Part shown: one piece after another, positions 33,657-43,429 of the stretch
Position numbering within the stretch: the stretch's first letter is position 1
Layout of the letters: every line of letters begins with the position of its first letter
Source of the DNA: DATCRE01 sp964235605
Lineage (GTDB): Bacteria; Bacteroidota; Bacteroidia; Cytophagales; Cyclobacteriaceae
NCBI GenBank assembly: GCA_964235605.1
Contig: CAXSCR010000006.1
Span: forward strand, 62,001-126,000
DNA: 64,000 nucleotides
Direction: 5' to 3'
Position numbers and translations under genes: made by a program
Notes under the pieces: generated by a model
What the model saw: only the letters and a program-made list of their open reading frames with translations
Told to the model about the DNA's origin: nothing
The model's database searches: none

Positions 33657-34727
33657 ATGCTCCACAGTAAAAACGTTACAATTAAAGATATAGCCCGGCT
33701 TGCGGGTGTGTCTGTAGGCACAGTCGATCGCGTTTTACATAACCGTGGTCGTGTGTCTGATGAAGCCCTAGAAAAAGTCAATAAAATCTTGCAGGAAATT
33801 GATTACAAACCCAATGTAATTGCTCGCACGCTAGGATCTAACAAAACATATCGCATTGCTGCACTTATCCCTAATCCTGAACAAGATCCATATTGGGCAC
33901 TCTCGATGGCAGGCATCAGACAGGCCGAAGCAGAATGGATCCACTATAATGTTAAGGTCGATCCGTTCTTCTTTGATCTCTATGATAACAACTCCTTGAA
34001 AAAGGTAGCCGATGCAGTTTACACGGCCAAACCTGATGGGATATTAATAGCGCCTATTTTCTATAATGAGGTTTTGCCATTCTTCGAATTATATAAAAGC
34101 AGCAACATTCCTTTTGTACTGTTTAATACAAACATAAAAGAGGTCAACCCAATTAGCTTTATCGGGCAAAATCTTTATCAAAGTGGTCGCGTAGGTGCTG
34201 AACTTGTTTGCATGGGTCAACATAAGAGAGGCACCCTTGCCGTGCTCCATATCAATGAAGACATCCAAAACTCAGTCCATTTATCAGAAAAGGAACGTGG
34301 ATTCCGCGAGTACTTCGGCGAAAAAAGTGATTGCACGTTCGAAATCAAAACGATTAACATAAGTGACTCAGAAGACGCTTCCTCCATTAAAACCCTTAAC
34401 GCCGCACTATCAGATCCCATGCTCCGCGGCGTATTTGTAAGTACTTCAAAAGGTTCTTCCATCGCCGCTTCTTTCCTTGAAAAAGTAAAGAAAAATCAAC
34501 TCATACTTGTTGGCTATGACATGCTAGACGAAAATATTCAATACCTAAGATCGGGCACCATAGATTTCATAATCAATCAAAACCCAAAACGTCAAACCTT
34601 TCTCGGTATAAACTACCTAGCCGAATGCCTAGTATTCAAAAAAAATGCACCCGTCGAAGATCTGCTTCCCTTGGAAGTGATTACGAGAGAAAATTTGCAA
34701 TCGTATTTGAATTCGGGGATCCATTAA
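33657..34727 (+). CDS. LacI family transcriptional regulator
   Basis: A 356-residue DNA-binding regulator. The N-terminal helix-turn-helix reads NVTIKDIARLAGVSVGTVDRVLHNRGRVS, with the hinge helix further on (YKPNVIARTLGSN). The rest is a two-lobed periplasmic-binding-protein-like sugar sensor domain (IAALIPNPEQDPYWALSMAGI, then the effector-lobe motifs to residue 350). A TTG 6 bp upstream is a possible alternative start. No sugar operon is adjacent, so its targets are elsewhere; ligand unknown but probably a sugar or sugar phosphate. An inverted repeat in its own leader is a candidate binding site. Confidence 0.92.
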   Translation: MLHSKNVTIKDIARLAGVSVGTVDRVLHNRGRVSDEALEKVNKILQEIDYKPNVIARTLGSNKTYRIAALIPNPEQDPYWALSMAGIRQAEAEWIHYNVKVDPFFFDLYDNNSLKKVADAVYTAKPDGILIAPIFYNEVLPFFELYKSSNIPFVLFNTNIKEVNPISFIGQNLYQSGRVGAELVCMGQHKRGTLAVLHINEDIQNSVHLSEKERGFREYFGEKSDCTFEIKTINISDSEDASSIKTLNAALSDPMLRGVFVSTSKGSSIAASFLEKVKKNQLILVGYDMLDENIQYLRSGTIDFIINQNPKRQTFLGINYLAECLVFKKNAPVEDLLPLEVITRENLQSYLNSGIH

Positions 34728-34731
34728 GGAA

Positions 34732-34833
34732 GGAACGAGGGACGAGGGACGAAGTACGAAGGTGAAGGAGATTGATATAACTGATTACATGGTTAAAAGG
34801 AACGAAGTACGAGCGACGAGGTACGAAGTATAA
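34732..34833. repeat. degenerate 7-bp arrays (GGAACGA family)
   Basis: 34732-34759 reads GGAACGA, GGGACGA, GGGACGA, AGTACGA. 34799-34833 reads GGAACGA, AGTACGA, GCGACGA, GGTACGA, AGTATAA. Between them is a 40-bp linker (beginning AGGTGAAGGAGATTG) that recurs, diverged, after the array at 35247-35310. Confidence 0.8.
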
Positions 34834-34882
34834 GGGATTGTTATGTACAAGCGACCTCATTTTAAACTCTATCAAATCTCCA

Positions 34883-34961
34883 GCATGCTCGAGCTGTGCA
34901 TAAGCCTATCTTTGACCTGGAAGGGGATGTGCGGATAGGGTTAAGCACAGATCGAGAATGC
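34883..34961. repeat. 79-nt imperfect hairpin
   Basis: Left arm 34883-34910 and right arm 34934-34961 are reverse complements at 24 of 28 positions. The four mismatches are single and spread along the stem, and the loop is 23 bases. A GC-rich tail (GGGGCCCAGCCGGCCCGG) follows. No known RNA family is recognised. Confidence 0.6.
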
Positions 34962-35098
34962 GGGGCCCAGCCGGCCCGGAAGGCGAACGTGTTAGTTTAT
35001 GCAAATTGAAATGGTAAAGTCTATACATTGGATAGTAACTCTCTCCTAACTACTAAGTAAATAATTACGATTACATCTTCGGTATACAATTTGCACCT

Positions 35099-35241
35099 CT
35101 GCCCAAAACGTAACCACCAACCTTTGTTTCCCATAAACATGGTAATCGTCATGTTTTGCAGTAAACTTGTATTCTAACTATCTCTTATATAATTGAAGAT
35201 TCTTGACAAATATGTTCTGAAGCAATTTCTCAGCACATTCT
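35099..35241. repeat. duplicated copy of the LptF/G upstream region and gene start
   Basis: Bases 35099-35153 repeat at 35357-35411, and 35187-35241 repeat at 35512-35566, on either side of the N run. This copy contains the first 17 or so codons of the permease gene (from a TTG at 35193) and then breaks off into a 7-bp repeat array. It is either a real partial tandem duplication or an assembly artefact. Confidence 0.85.
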
Positions 35242-35246
35242 AGGAA

Positions 35247-35310
35247 GGAACGAAGAACGAGGGACGAAGTACGAATAAAGGAGGAACGAGCGACGAGGTA
35301 CAATGTGCGA
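35247..35310. repeat. degenerate 7-bp array (GGAACGA family)
   Basis: GGAACGA, AGAACGA, GGGACGA, AGTACGA (35247-35274), then after 8 bases GGAACGA, GCGACGA, GGTACAA, TGTGCGA (35283-35310). It separates the two copies of the permease upstream region. Confidence 0.8.
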
Positions 35311-35411
35311 GGTAAAGGAGATTGGGTTTGACGGATAACGTAGTTGAAAGGAACCGCTGCCCAAAACGTAACCACCAACCTTTGTTTCCCATAAACATGG
35401 TAATCGTCATG

Positions 35412-35511
35412 NNNNNNNNNNNNNNNNNNNNNNNNNNNNNNNNNNNNNNNNNNNNNNNNNNNNNNNNNNNNNNNNNNNNNNNNNNNNNNNNNNNNNNNNN
35501 NNNNNNNNNNN
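35412..35511. other. assembly gap (100 N)
   Basis: Exactly 100 undetermined bases, the usual placeholder length for a scaffold gap of unknown size. Comparison with the duplicate at 35099-35241 predicts that only about 33 bases are really missing. Confidence 0.98.
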
Positions 35512-35517
35512 ATATAA

Positions 35518-36657
35518 TTGAAGATTCTTGACAAATATGTTCTGAAGCAATTTCTCAGCACATTCTTTTTTGTGGTGGTAATTCTCGTAGCGGTTATTTC
35601 GGTTATTGATCTTGCAGAAAAAACCGACAAGTATGCAAAAGCAAACCTCACTACCGGACAAATTCTCGGCTACTATCAAGATTTTATTCCGTGGATAGCC
35701 AATCTAATTTCACCACTCACCATTTTCATAGCCACTGTGTTTGTTTGTGCACGTCTTGCCGCACACACAGAAGTCATTGCCATATTGAGCAGCGGCGTTA
35801 GTTTCCCTAGAATGATGTTTCCCTACTTTCTAGGTGCACTACTTATTGCCGTCTTAAGTTTCATTCTTAATGGATGGGTTATACCAAACTCAAATAAATC
35901 AAGGGTAGCATTTGAGGTACAGTATCTGCGCTCAAAATATTATTTTGATAAGCGCAATATTCACATGCAGGTTTCCAACAATACGTATTTATACATTCAA
36001 TCATACAACAACAATTCACATACAGGATATAACTTTACATTAGAAAAATTTGATGATAATCGATTAATGGAAAAGCTATCAGCTAAGCGTATTGAATGGG
36101 ATACCACCAAACAAAAGTGGACGTTGCGGGAATGGGATATAAAGCAGATTGATCAAGTATTTGAGAAACCTCCGGAATCTGAAGCCAACACGGCATTCGC
36201 ACCATCTGGTAAAACAGTTGCATCGCTAGCAAAGACACAAAGCGGCGAGTCACTAGATACTGCGCTGGTTATTAATCCCAAAGAGTTTGAAAGCGACTAT
36301 CGTAAGTATGATGGTATGACACTCAACGAACTAAATGACTATATCACCACACTTAGGGTGCGTGGATCAACTGGCATCGAACCGTATGAAGTGGAGAAAT
36401 ATACTCGGTACGCTTCGCCCTTTACAATCTTTATTCTCGTGTTCATGGGTGTGATTGTATCATCAAGAAAAAGTCGAGGAGGCACGGGTCCACAGATAGC
36501 CTTGGGCTTTGGTTTATCTTTTCTCTTTATTTTATTCTTTATGTTGTTTAGATCATTTGCTGAAGCTGGTTCAATGCCTCCGGAGATATCGGTATGGATT
36601 CCAAACATTATATTCGCTGTCATATCTATCATGATGTATAAATATCTGCCGAGGTAA
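35518..36657 (+). CDS. LptF/LptG family lipopolysaccharide export permease
   Basis: Inner-membrane permease (YjgP/YjgQ family, 379 residues) that with LptB and LptC moves lipopolysaccharide towards the outer membrane. N-terminal helices (about 13-35, 55-80 and 95-120, with FIPWIANLISPLTIFIATVFV), a periplasmic beta-jellyroll domain in the middle and three C-terminal helices (about 305-375) fit the family. The start is a TTG (35518-35520) six bases after the N run, giving KILDKYVLKQFLSTFFFVVV; the duplicated upstream segment has the same TTG. Whether it acts as LptF or LptG is not decided here. Confidence 0.88.
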   Translation: MKILDKYVLKQFLSTFFFVVVILVAVISVIDLAEKTDKYAKANLTTGQILGYYQDFIPWIANLISPLTIFIATVFVCARLAAHTEVIAILSSGVSFPRMMFPYFLGALLIAVLSFILNGWVIPNSNKSRVAFEVQYLRSKYYFDKRNIHMQVSNNTYLYIQSYNNNSHTGYNFTLEKFDDNRLMEKLSAKRIEWDTTKQKWTLREWDIKQIDQVFEKPPESEANTAFAPSGKTVASLAKTQSGESLDTALVINPKEFESDYRKYDGMTLNELNDYITTLRVRGSTGIEPYEVEKYTRYASPFTIFILVFMGVIVSSRKSRGGTGPQIALGFGLSFLFILFFMLFRSFAEAGSMPPEISVWIPNIIFAVISIMMYKYLPR

Positions 36658-36916
36658 TGGCTGCGACAACCAATGATTATGTAAAGCTTCATTTTATTGT
36701 TTTTCTCTGGGGGTTTTATATTTGAAGATCAAGAAAAAATGAGCTTTAATTTTTATGTCGACACGTTTATTATGATATGTGCTTATTATCATATCCTTTG
36801 TGAAGAAACGTTTTCATAAGCAGGTGCTAATAGATTAGTTCGTGTAATTCGTATTAGTAATATAAGATAACTGAGTATTCAATTTGTATGTAGTGATTTG
36901 AGTTGTGGAGCCGACG

Positions 36917-37570
36917 TTATTTCATCAATCTAGGTCCAATCACTTTCTCCCAAATTGCATAGCCCTTTTCATTCATATGCAGATTGTCTTCTTTAAACAA
37001 ATCTGAAATCGGCTCCCCATTTTTATCGAGCATTTTACTATAGACATCAGCATAACATGCATTTTTATCTTTGCGTAAATAATTTTCTATTAGATCATTA
37101 GTCTCTTTTATTTTAGGCATTAACTTTTGTCTATTTGGACTTGGCTTAATAGCAACACAAACAATATTCACAGTTGGCAATTTGCTTCTTATCATTCCTA
37201 GAAGTTTTTTTAAATTATTAAAAACAAATTGAGGTGTAACGTCATCAGATGATGCCAAGTCGTTATCGCCGCAATAAATAACAATTTGCTTAGGCTGATA
37301 TGGAAAAATAATTTCTTCAGCGTAGTGAATTATGTCAGGAAAAGTTGAGCCACCAAATCCACGATTTATAATTGGATATCCTTTAAAGGAATCATTTATA
37401 TTCCATCTTCTAATCGAAGAGCTACCTACAAATAAGATGGCATGCTTAGGTGGCCTGCTGACACTATCCTGTTGTTTGAATACCTTTATTTCATTCCAAA
37501 ATTTTGGCTGTGTATAAGCAGCAGTTAAAACACTGAGAACTACTATTACGGTTAATATTGCCTTTCTCAT
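36917..37570 (-). CDS. SGNH/GDSL-family hydrolase, exported
   Basis: A 217-residue secreted esterase/lipase-fold enzyme. Signal peptide 1-20 (AILTVIVVLSVLTAAYTQ). The four SGNH blocks are present: FVGSSSIRRW (block I, Ser), RGFGGSTFPD (block II, Gly), YCGDNDLA (block III, Asn) and DNLHMNEKGY (block V, Asp-x2-His). These enzymes deacetylate or deesterify sugars, lipids or peptidoglycan; the substrate cannot be inferred. The divergent gene starts about 270 bp away. Confidence 0.9.
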   Translation of the reverse strand: MRKAILTVIVVLSVLTAAYTQPKFWNEIKVFKQQDSVSRPPKHAILFVGSSSIRRWNINDSFKGYPIINRGFGGSTFPDIIHYAEEIIFPYQPKQIVIYCGDNDLASSDDVTPQFVFNNLKKLLGMIRSKLPTVNIVCVAIKPSPNRQKLMPKIKETNDLIENYLRKDKNACYADVYSKMLDKNGEPISDLFKEDNLHMNEKGYAIWEKVIGPRLMK

Positions 37571-37577
37571 TAGAGGT

Positions 37578-37626
37578 GAATTAGAAAATGGAAGATAGAA
37601 ATTAGAAACTTGAAATTGGAATTTAG
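37578..37626. repeat. degenerate 7-bp repeat array
   Basis: Seven heptamers: GAATTAG, AAAATGG, AAGATAG, AAATTAG, AAACTTG, AAATTGG, AATTTAG. It lies just upstream of the SGNH hydrolase gene start. Confidence 0.6.
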
Positions 37627-37840
37627 ATGTTGAATCGCATCGTGGAAGCTTTTACCATATATATAAGGCGTATTGTAATAATTCCTGGCTGCGATTCTAC
37701 GATCTTTTTAATCATTAATGCTGTAGGTTCGTTATTCCGTTTGATATTTACTAACAGATATATTTACCGGAACTTTGTTGAAAAAAAGAACATCTTTTAC
37801 AAACTAGCTTTAGAATAACTACTTGGATTAGGAACGACGT

Positions 37841-40800
37841 ATGCAGAGATTAGTTTGGGTATTTATATTGATTTTACAGTCATACCTAGTGTCAGGACAA
37901 TCTTCCGAGTTTAGTTTTGAACATCTGGGTACTGAAGAAGGGCTTTCTAATCTTGGCGTTACCTGTATAGTTCAAGATTACAAAGGGTACATGTGGTTTG
38001 GTACTTTCAATGGTCTAAACCGATTTGATGGGTATGAAATGACTACCTACATTACTGATCCAAAAGATTTACGTTCTATTAGCGAAACTCGCATCACCTG
38101 TATCTATGAAGACAAACAAAAAAATTTATGGATTGGCACCAATATAGGTGGGCTTAATAAATATGACCGTGAAAAAAACAATTTTATACGGTACACAAAA
38201 GAAGCAAGACCTCCATACAAAATCAGCGCTAATAAAATTGAAACTATTTATCAGGATAGCAACGACAATCTTTGGGTAGGAACTAATGATGGCTTAAATC
38301 TCTTCGATTATAAAACACATTCCTTTAAGTCGTTCTATAAAAGCAAAATCGATTCCTCAATCAATAGCAATCAGATCTATTCGATCATAGATAATGAACA
38401 AGGCGAACTACTCATTTTAACCAATGAGACTCAATTAAATAAATACAAAACAAAGCCAGGCCACTTTACACACTTTGACTTAAGCAAAAATCAAGATGGC
38501 TTATTAAATACTGCTCGATTTCTATATACGGATAACCGCCATAAATTATGGATTGGGACATTAGATGACGGGCTTTTGAAGTATAACGGCGGCACACTTA
38601 AACAATACCAAAGTAATCCGAAAAATAAACGAAGCCTAAGTCATAGCCTCATCAAAACTATTTTACATGACAATACTGGCACACTATGGATAGGTACCGA
38701 CGGTGGCGGTCTTAACATCTATAATCCCGATACGGATGACTTCACGCAAATCAAAGCGGATGAAGAAAATAAGAATAGTCTCAGCAGCAATGCTGTGTAT
38801 TCTTTATATCAGGATCGGGCTGGTACAATATGGATTGGTACCTTCGGGGGAGGTATAAATATCTATCATAGAAGCAAAGCCAAATTTGCTAATTACACTA
38901 GTAAACCCTCTCACATAAATAGTCTTGCTAATAAATCTGTATTGTCATTATTAGAAGATAAAGGTAGCGTGGTATGGATTGGTACCGACGGCGGAGGCCT
39001 GACGCGTTTTAACCGTAAAGAGAATAGTTTCAAACATTACAGACATAATGCAAATGCCAAGGGTAGTCTATCATCAGATGTTGTTAAATCGCTTTATGAA
39101 GATAAGAAGGGAAACCTCTGGGTTGGTACCTACCTTGGTGGACTTAATCTATACAATCGTTTAACGAATACATTTGAACGGATAAATCCTGATGTGGAAC
39201 CCCCAGAAACATCATCGCTATCTAACATATGGTTCATTTATGAAGACAGTAAGAATAACTTATGGCTCAGCACACTAGGCAATGGTCTATGTATTTATAA
39301 CCATGATAAAAATAATGTTATTCATTTCAAACCACTTTCAGGAGATGGTTCTTTGGGTGATTACAATGTTATTTCCATGATGGAAGATACTGACGGAAAC
39401 CTGTGGATTGGAACAGAAGATCATGGATTAAACATCTATAACTACAAAACACAAAAATTTACATCCATCCGTCATGATCCTACCAATGACAGCTCTTTGA
39501 GTAATGACCACGCATGGGTACTATTTGAAGACTCAAATAAAAATGTTTGGATTGGAACGGCAGGCGGTGGCTTAAATTTATTTAACAAAAAAAATGGAAC
39601 GTTTGAACATCTGACCGTAGAAGATGGCTTGCCAAGCAATATTGTTAGTGGCATTCTTGAAGACCATCAAGGCAACCTGTGGATTACAACTGGCAAAGGT
39701 CTTACTAAGTTTAATCCACATAAAAAAACATTTAAAAACTATGATGCCAAAGACGGACTTCAATCTAATGACTTTAACATAAATGCTACTATGGCGTCGA
39801 AAAGCGGCGAACTATATATTGGCGGAGCCAACGGCTTCAATGTTTTTAATCCAAGTCATTTACAAGACAATTCGTACATACCACCCATAGTAATTACCGA
39901 CTTTAAGATATTTAACAAGCACGTTGAAGTTGGGGGCTTTGGTTCCATACTTCAGAAGCAAATTTCAGAAACTGATAAAATAACAATTTCATATAAGGCG
40001 TCTGTAATCTCTTTCAAGTTTGCTGCGTTAAATTACATCTCTTGCGAAAAGAACCAATATGCCTACATCATGGAAGGCTTTGAAGACAATTGGAATTACA
40101 GAAACACAACACGTGAAGTAACCTATACCAATCTAGACCCTGGCACGTATATTTTCAAAATAAAAGCGGCAAACAATGATGGTTTATGGAACGAAGCGGG
40201 CACATCAATACAAATCATAATTACTCCTCCATGGTGGAAGACTACTTGGTTTACCCTATTTTTCGTTCTGCTTGTAATAACGATTATAGTAGGAGTATAT
40301 AAGATAAGGACACGCAACATACGCCAAGCCATGCGCCTCGAAAAACTGCACGAGCTTCAAACAAAAGAAGCGCAAATAAGGGAAGAGCGCTTAGAACATG
40401 AGAAGGCTGTTATTGAATTAAGCAAAAGCAAACTGGAATCTGAAGTGCAATTTAAAAACGCAGAGTTAGCTACTTCTGTAATGAACGTTGTAAAACAAAA
40501 CGAAACGTTACTTCAGATAAAAGAAGAGGTGGCGCAAGCGGTTAAGGAAGAAAACAAAGAGGCACTTGCAAGGCAAATAAAAAGAATTGTAAAGCATATT
40601 GATCTTGAATTAAAGCCCGACCAAAGTTGGAATCAATTTGAACAACTCTTCAATCAAATTCATGAAAATTTTCTACAAAAGCTAAAAGAGCGGTTTCCTG
40701 AGCTCACTTCACGCGACTTGAAACTCTGCGCCTACCTACGCATGAATTTAAACAGTAAAGAAATAGCTCCACTATTGAGTCTCTCCGTGAGGGGCGTTGA

Positions 40801-40879
40801 AGATCTGCGATATAGGGTTCGTAAGAAAATGGGGTTAGACACGTCGGTGAATTTAGCTGAGTTTGTTCTGTCGTTATAG
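37841..40879 (+). CDS. two-propeller sensor regulator with LuxR-type DNA-binding tail
   Basis: A 1012-residue one-protein signalling system. Signal-like N-terminus, then about fourteen Reg_prop repeats (typical unit WIGT-DGGGLNIYN, residues 25-660) forming two seven-bladed propellers, then a Y_Y_Y domain (about 680-800, ending TYIFKIKAANNDG), one membrane helix (WFTLFFVLLVITIIVGVY, about 805), a long coiled coil and a C-terminal helix-turn-helix (LTSRDLKLCAYLRMNLNSKE ... VRGVEDLRYRVRKKMG). There is no histidine kinase or receiver domain, so it signals directly from an outside ligand to DNA or RNA polymerase. Similar proteins control polysaccharide use. Confidence 0.9.
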   Translation: MQRLVWVFILILQSYLVSGQSSEFSFEHLGTEEGLSNLGVTCIVQDYKGYMWFGTFNGLNRFDGYEMTTYITDPKDLRSISETRITCIYEDKQKNLWIGTNIGGLNKYDREKNNFIRYTKEARPPYKISANKIETIYQDSNDNLWVGTNDGLNLFDYKTHSFKSFYKSKIDSSINSNQIYSIIDNEQGELLILTNETQLNKYKTKPGHFTHFDLSKNQDGLLNTARFLYTDNRHKLWIGTLDDGLLKYNGGTLKQYQSNPKNKRSLSHSLIKTILHDNTGTLWIGTDGGGLNIYNPDTDDFTQIKADEENKNSLSSNAVYSLYQDRAGTIWIGTFGGGINIYHRSKAKFANYTSKPSHINSLANKSVLSLLEDKGSVVWIGTDGGGLTRFNRKENSFKHYRHNANAKGSLSSDVVKSLYEDKKGNLWVGTYLGGLNLYNRLTNTFERINPDVEPPETSSLSNIWFIYEDSKNNLWLSTLGNGLCIYNHDKNNVIHFKPLSGDGSLGDYNVISMMEDTDGNLWIGTEDHGLNIYNYKTQKFTSIRHDPTNDSSLSNDHAWVLFEDSNKNVWIGTAGGGLNLFNKKNGTFEHLTVEDGLPSNIVSGILEDHQGNLWITTGKGLTKFNPHKKTFKNYDAKDGLQSNDFNINATMASKSGELYIGGANGFNVFNPSHLQDNSYIPPIVITDFKIFNKHVEVGGFGSILQKQISETDKITISYKASVISFKFAALNYISCEKNQYAYIMEGFEDNWNYRNTTREVTYTNLDPGTYIFKIKAANNDGLWNEAGTSIQIIITPPWWKTTWFTLFFVLLVITIIVGVYKIRTRNIRQAMRLEKLHELQTKEAQIREERLEHEKAVIELSKSKLESEVQFKNAELATSVMNVVKQNETLLQIKEEVAQAVKEENKEALARQIKRIVKHIDLELKPDQSWNQFEQLFNQIHENFLQKLKERFPELTSRDLKLCAYLRMNLNSKEIAPLLSLSVRGVEDLRYRVRKKMGLDTSVNLAEFVLSL

Positions 40880-41028
40880 TGTTAAAGTAATCTGCAGTCT
40901 GCTCATGACACTTATAAATTGAGTGGATACTATTGAAAAGGTTATCTTGGCGCATTAAAATTGTTTTCATGTTCTGCCCTACTTTGCAGAGCCTTTTATT
41001 ATTTAAATCACCGGTAGACAATATAGTT

Positions 41029-42507
41029 GTGAGAAAAACAATTACCTTTTTTATATTCATTGTGCTTTTGAGTTGTGAGAGCAATCTTCAAAAGGAAGAA
41101 AGACTCGCACGTAAATATTGCTCTTCCTGTCATTCATTTCCAGATCCATCTTTGTTAGATAAAGGAAGTTGGGAAAATGGTGTGCTTCCACAGATGGCAT
41201 TTCTTATGGGCTTCCAAGATTTGAAAATATCGATGTCAATACGAGATGAAGATTTTCAAACTGTCTATAATTCAATACCAAACAAGCCGATGGTGAGTGA
41301 TGAGGAGTGGTTAAGTATAAAAAATTATTTCATTACACACGCGCCAGACTCACTCAATTATTACGCGAATGCAATTGATACAACGTTACACCAGTTTAGT
41401 ATTGCACACATTAAAAACCCTGAAAATAAGTCGTCTCTTGTTAGCCTCTTAAAATTTGATTCAATAAATGATAACCTATTTATTGGAACACGCAGCGCTA
41501 AACTCTATCAATTTGCACATGGTTTACGCCTTCAAGATTCTTTCAAACTAGAAAGCCCGGCATCTCACATTCTTATAGAGAAAGATAAACCACCGATGCT
41601 TTCATTAATGGGCATTATGGACCCAAGTGAGCAGGCGAAAGGCCAGATTATAACATTAACTTCCCCTAGCAAAATTCTTATAGACTCATTAAAAAGACCG
41701 GTCCATTTTGAACAAGCTGATATGAATGGCGATGGCCTAGATGATATCATTGTTTGTGCGTTTGGCAATTATACGGGCGCTTTATTATTGTATGAAAATC
41801 TTGGAAGGAAAAAATTTAAAAAACATACGCTTTATGGTTTTCCTGGCGCACGCAACGTTATTGTTCTTGATATTAATAACGATGGATTAAAAGATATTCT
41901 TTTCCTAATGACGCAAGGAAATGAGCAGATTAGCTTACTCACAAATAGCAATAACTTTAATTTCCGCATAAAAACATTATTAAGATTCCCACCTGTTTAT
42001 GGATCTAGTTATTTTGACATTGCAGATTTTAATGGTGATGGTAATTTTGATATATTATATACTAATGGAGATAATGCTGACTACTCTCCTATTCTTAAGC
42101 CCTATCATGGCATACGGATATTTATGAATGACGGTAAAAACAACTTCAAGCAATCATGGTTTCATGCTATGTATGGCGCAACCAAAGCATTGGCGCGTGA
42201 TTTCGACAACGATGGTGATCTCGATATCGCTGCTATTGCTTTCTTTGCTGACTTTAATAGACATCCTGAAAATGGATTTGCTTACTTAGAGAACAAGGGT
42301 AATAATAATTTTCTTGCTCATGCATCAATTCAAGCAGCAACAGGGCGTTGGTTATTAATGGACGCTGCAGATATTGATAACGATGGTGATATCGACCTGA
42401 TGTTAGGCGCCCTAAACTTTCCTATGAAGGTGCCTAATAAACTTCTTATGGATTGGTACAACAAGAAAACCTCAGTACTCATATTGAAAAACAAAAAAGT
42501 GCTTTAG
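41029..42507 (+). CDS. FG-GAP repeat lipoprotein with a c-type haem motif
   Basis: A 492-residue exported protein. A GTG start at 41029 gives the lipoprotein signal RKTITFFIFIVLLSC; the frame is open further upstream but with no signal there. Residues about 30-110 contain CSSCH, a covalent haem-binding motif. The rest is a propeller of FG-GAP/VCBS units with calcium loops DMNGDGLDDI, DINNDGLKDI, DFNGDGNFDI, DFDNDGDLDI and DIDNDGDIDL. Relatives are Bacteroidota surface proteins of unknown role. It follows the propeller sensor by about 150 bp on the same strand. Confidence 0.83.
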   Translation: MRKTITFFIFIVLLSCESNLQKEERLARKYCSSCHSFPDPSLLDKGSWENGVLPQMAFLMGFQDLKISMSIRDEDFQTVYNSIPNKPMVSDEEWLSIKNYFITHAPDSLNYYANAIDTTLHQFSIAHIKNPENKSSLVSLLKFDSINDNLFIGTRSAKLYQFAHGLRLQDSFKLESPASHILIEKDKPPMLSLMGIMDPSEQAKGQIITLTSPSKILIDSLKRPVHFEQADMNGDGLDDIIVCAFGNYTGALLLYENLGRKKFKKHTLYGFPGARNVIVLDINNDGLKDILFLMTQGNEQISLLTNSNNFNFRIKTLLRFPPVYGSSYFDIADFNGDGNFDILYTNGDNADYSPILKPYHGIRIFMNDGKNNFKQSWFHAMYGATKALARDFDNDGDLDIAAIAFFADFNRHPENGFAYLENKGNNNFLAHASIQAATGRWLLMDAADIDNDGDIDLMLGALNFPMKVPNKLLMDWYNKKTSVLILKNKKVL

Positions 42508-43034
42508 ACATAACGATAGAATCATACTCCTCTAACATTCCTTATAAAATACAGTGCTACCAGGTGGTTAAAATACGGGTATGCACATGTAACAAGTCTA
42601 TAACTATAAATGTATGCCGGAGTAAAGATTAAACTGGCTCGAGAATTACAATACCGGTACCTCAAAAGAATAACTGTGTTTAATTGTCGAAAAAAATAAA
42701 ACCGCAACACTAGTTATTTCTAGTAGAATACGTCTTATTAAACTAGTTGGAATGTATTAATATGGTATTAAAAACTTAATCCTGACATTTTGGCTATAGA
42801 GATTTGAGCATCAGTTATAGAGGTTAGCTTGGATGGACAGATATTAATAATATTAAGTGGCCTAATGCGAATATTGTTCGGCTAAATTGTCACGGAAATA
42901 CAATGTAATAATTGTTGGTTAATGCTGCGACGAGCGGAGTTTTTGAAAGGACATTCTAAGTTACCATATAAGATAAAAACCTATTTAGGTTAGTAGTTAT
43001 CTAATGACGGTGTTATTTACTTTAATGTTCAAAT
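42508..43034. other. AT-rich intergenic stretch
   Basis: 527 bp with no supportable gene or array. Only short, weak inverted repeats (around ACTAGT motifs near 42710-42750) are seen; nothing recognisable. Confidence 0.4.
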
Positions 43035-43265
43035 ATGGTTTATCTATCTGCTATTATCTTTTTTCTCTGCGTTATATCCATAATTTCTTTTATACCTGGC
43101 TTTATAAAGGAATCTAAAAAATCTAATCCTGTAAATACGGTAAGAGTTGAGAGCAAAGTGTATAAGAATGAGATGCCGCGATGGATTTCTATCAGAAGAA
43201 TCTTCGGTAGTTTAGTTATCGCATTGTTAACCCTTTATATACTTATTGAAGGATTAAATTATTAG
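43035..43265 (+). CDS. small two-TM hypothetical protein
   Basis: A 76-residue protein with a hydrophobic helix at each end (about 3-22, LSAIIFFLCVISIISFIPGF, and 55-74) and a basic middle. The frame is continuous and framed by non-coding DNA on both sides; coding status rests on that and on membrane character alone. Function unknown. Confidence 0.45.
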   Translation: MVYLSAIIFFLCVISIISFIPGFIKESKKSNPVNTVRVESKVYKNEMPRWISIRRIFGSLVIALLTLYILIEGLNY

Positions 43266-43429
43266 TTAATTAGAAGGTTTCCTTAAGGTTTAAGATCATT
43301 ACCATTAGGCTTAATAGTTAAGTAAAGCAGGTGCTTACGTTGTTTATATTAACTGGAATACTAACTAACGCTGAATAAAAGTATTTAAAGAAACTACATC
43401 TTTAGGCCTAACATGCACGCTGATCTGCG

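Noticed and set aside
40933..41028. Longer start of the FG-GAP lipoprotein
   Set aside because: It would place the signal peptide and lipobox about 45 residues inside the protein.
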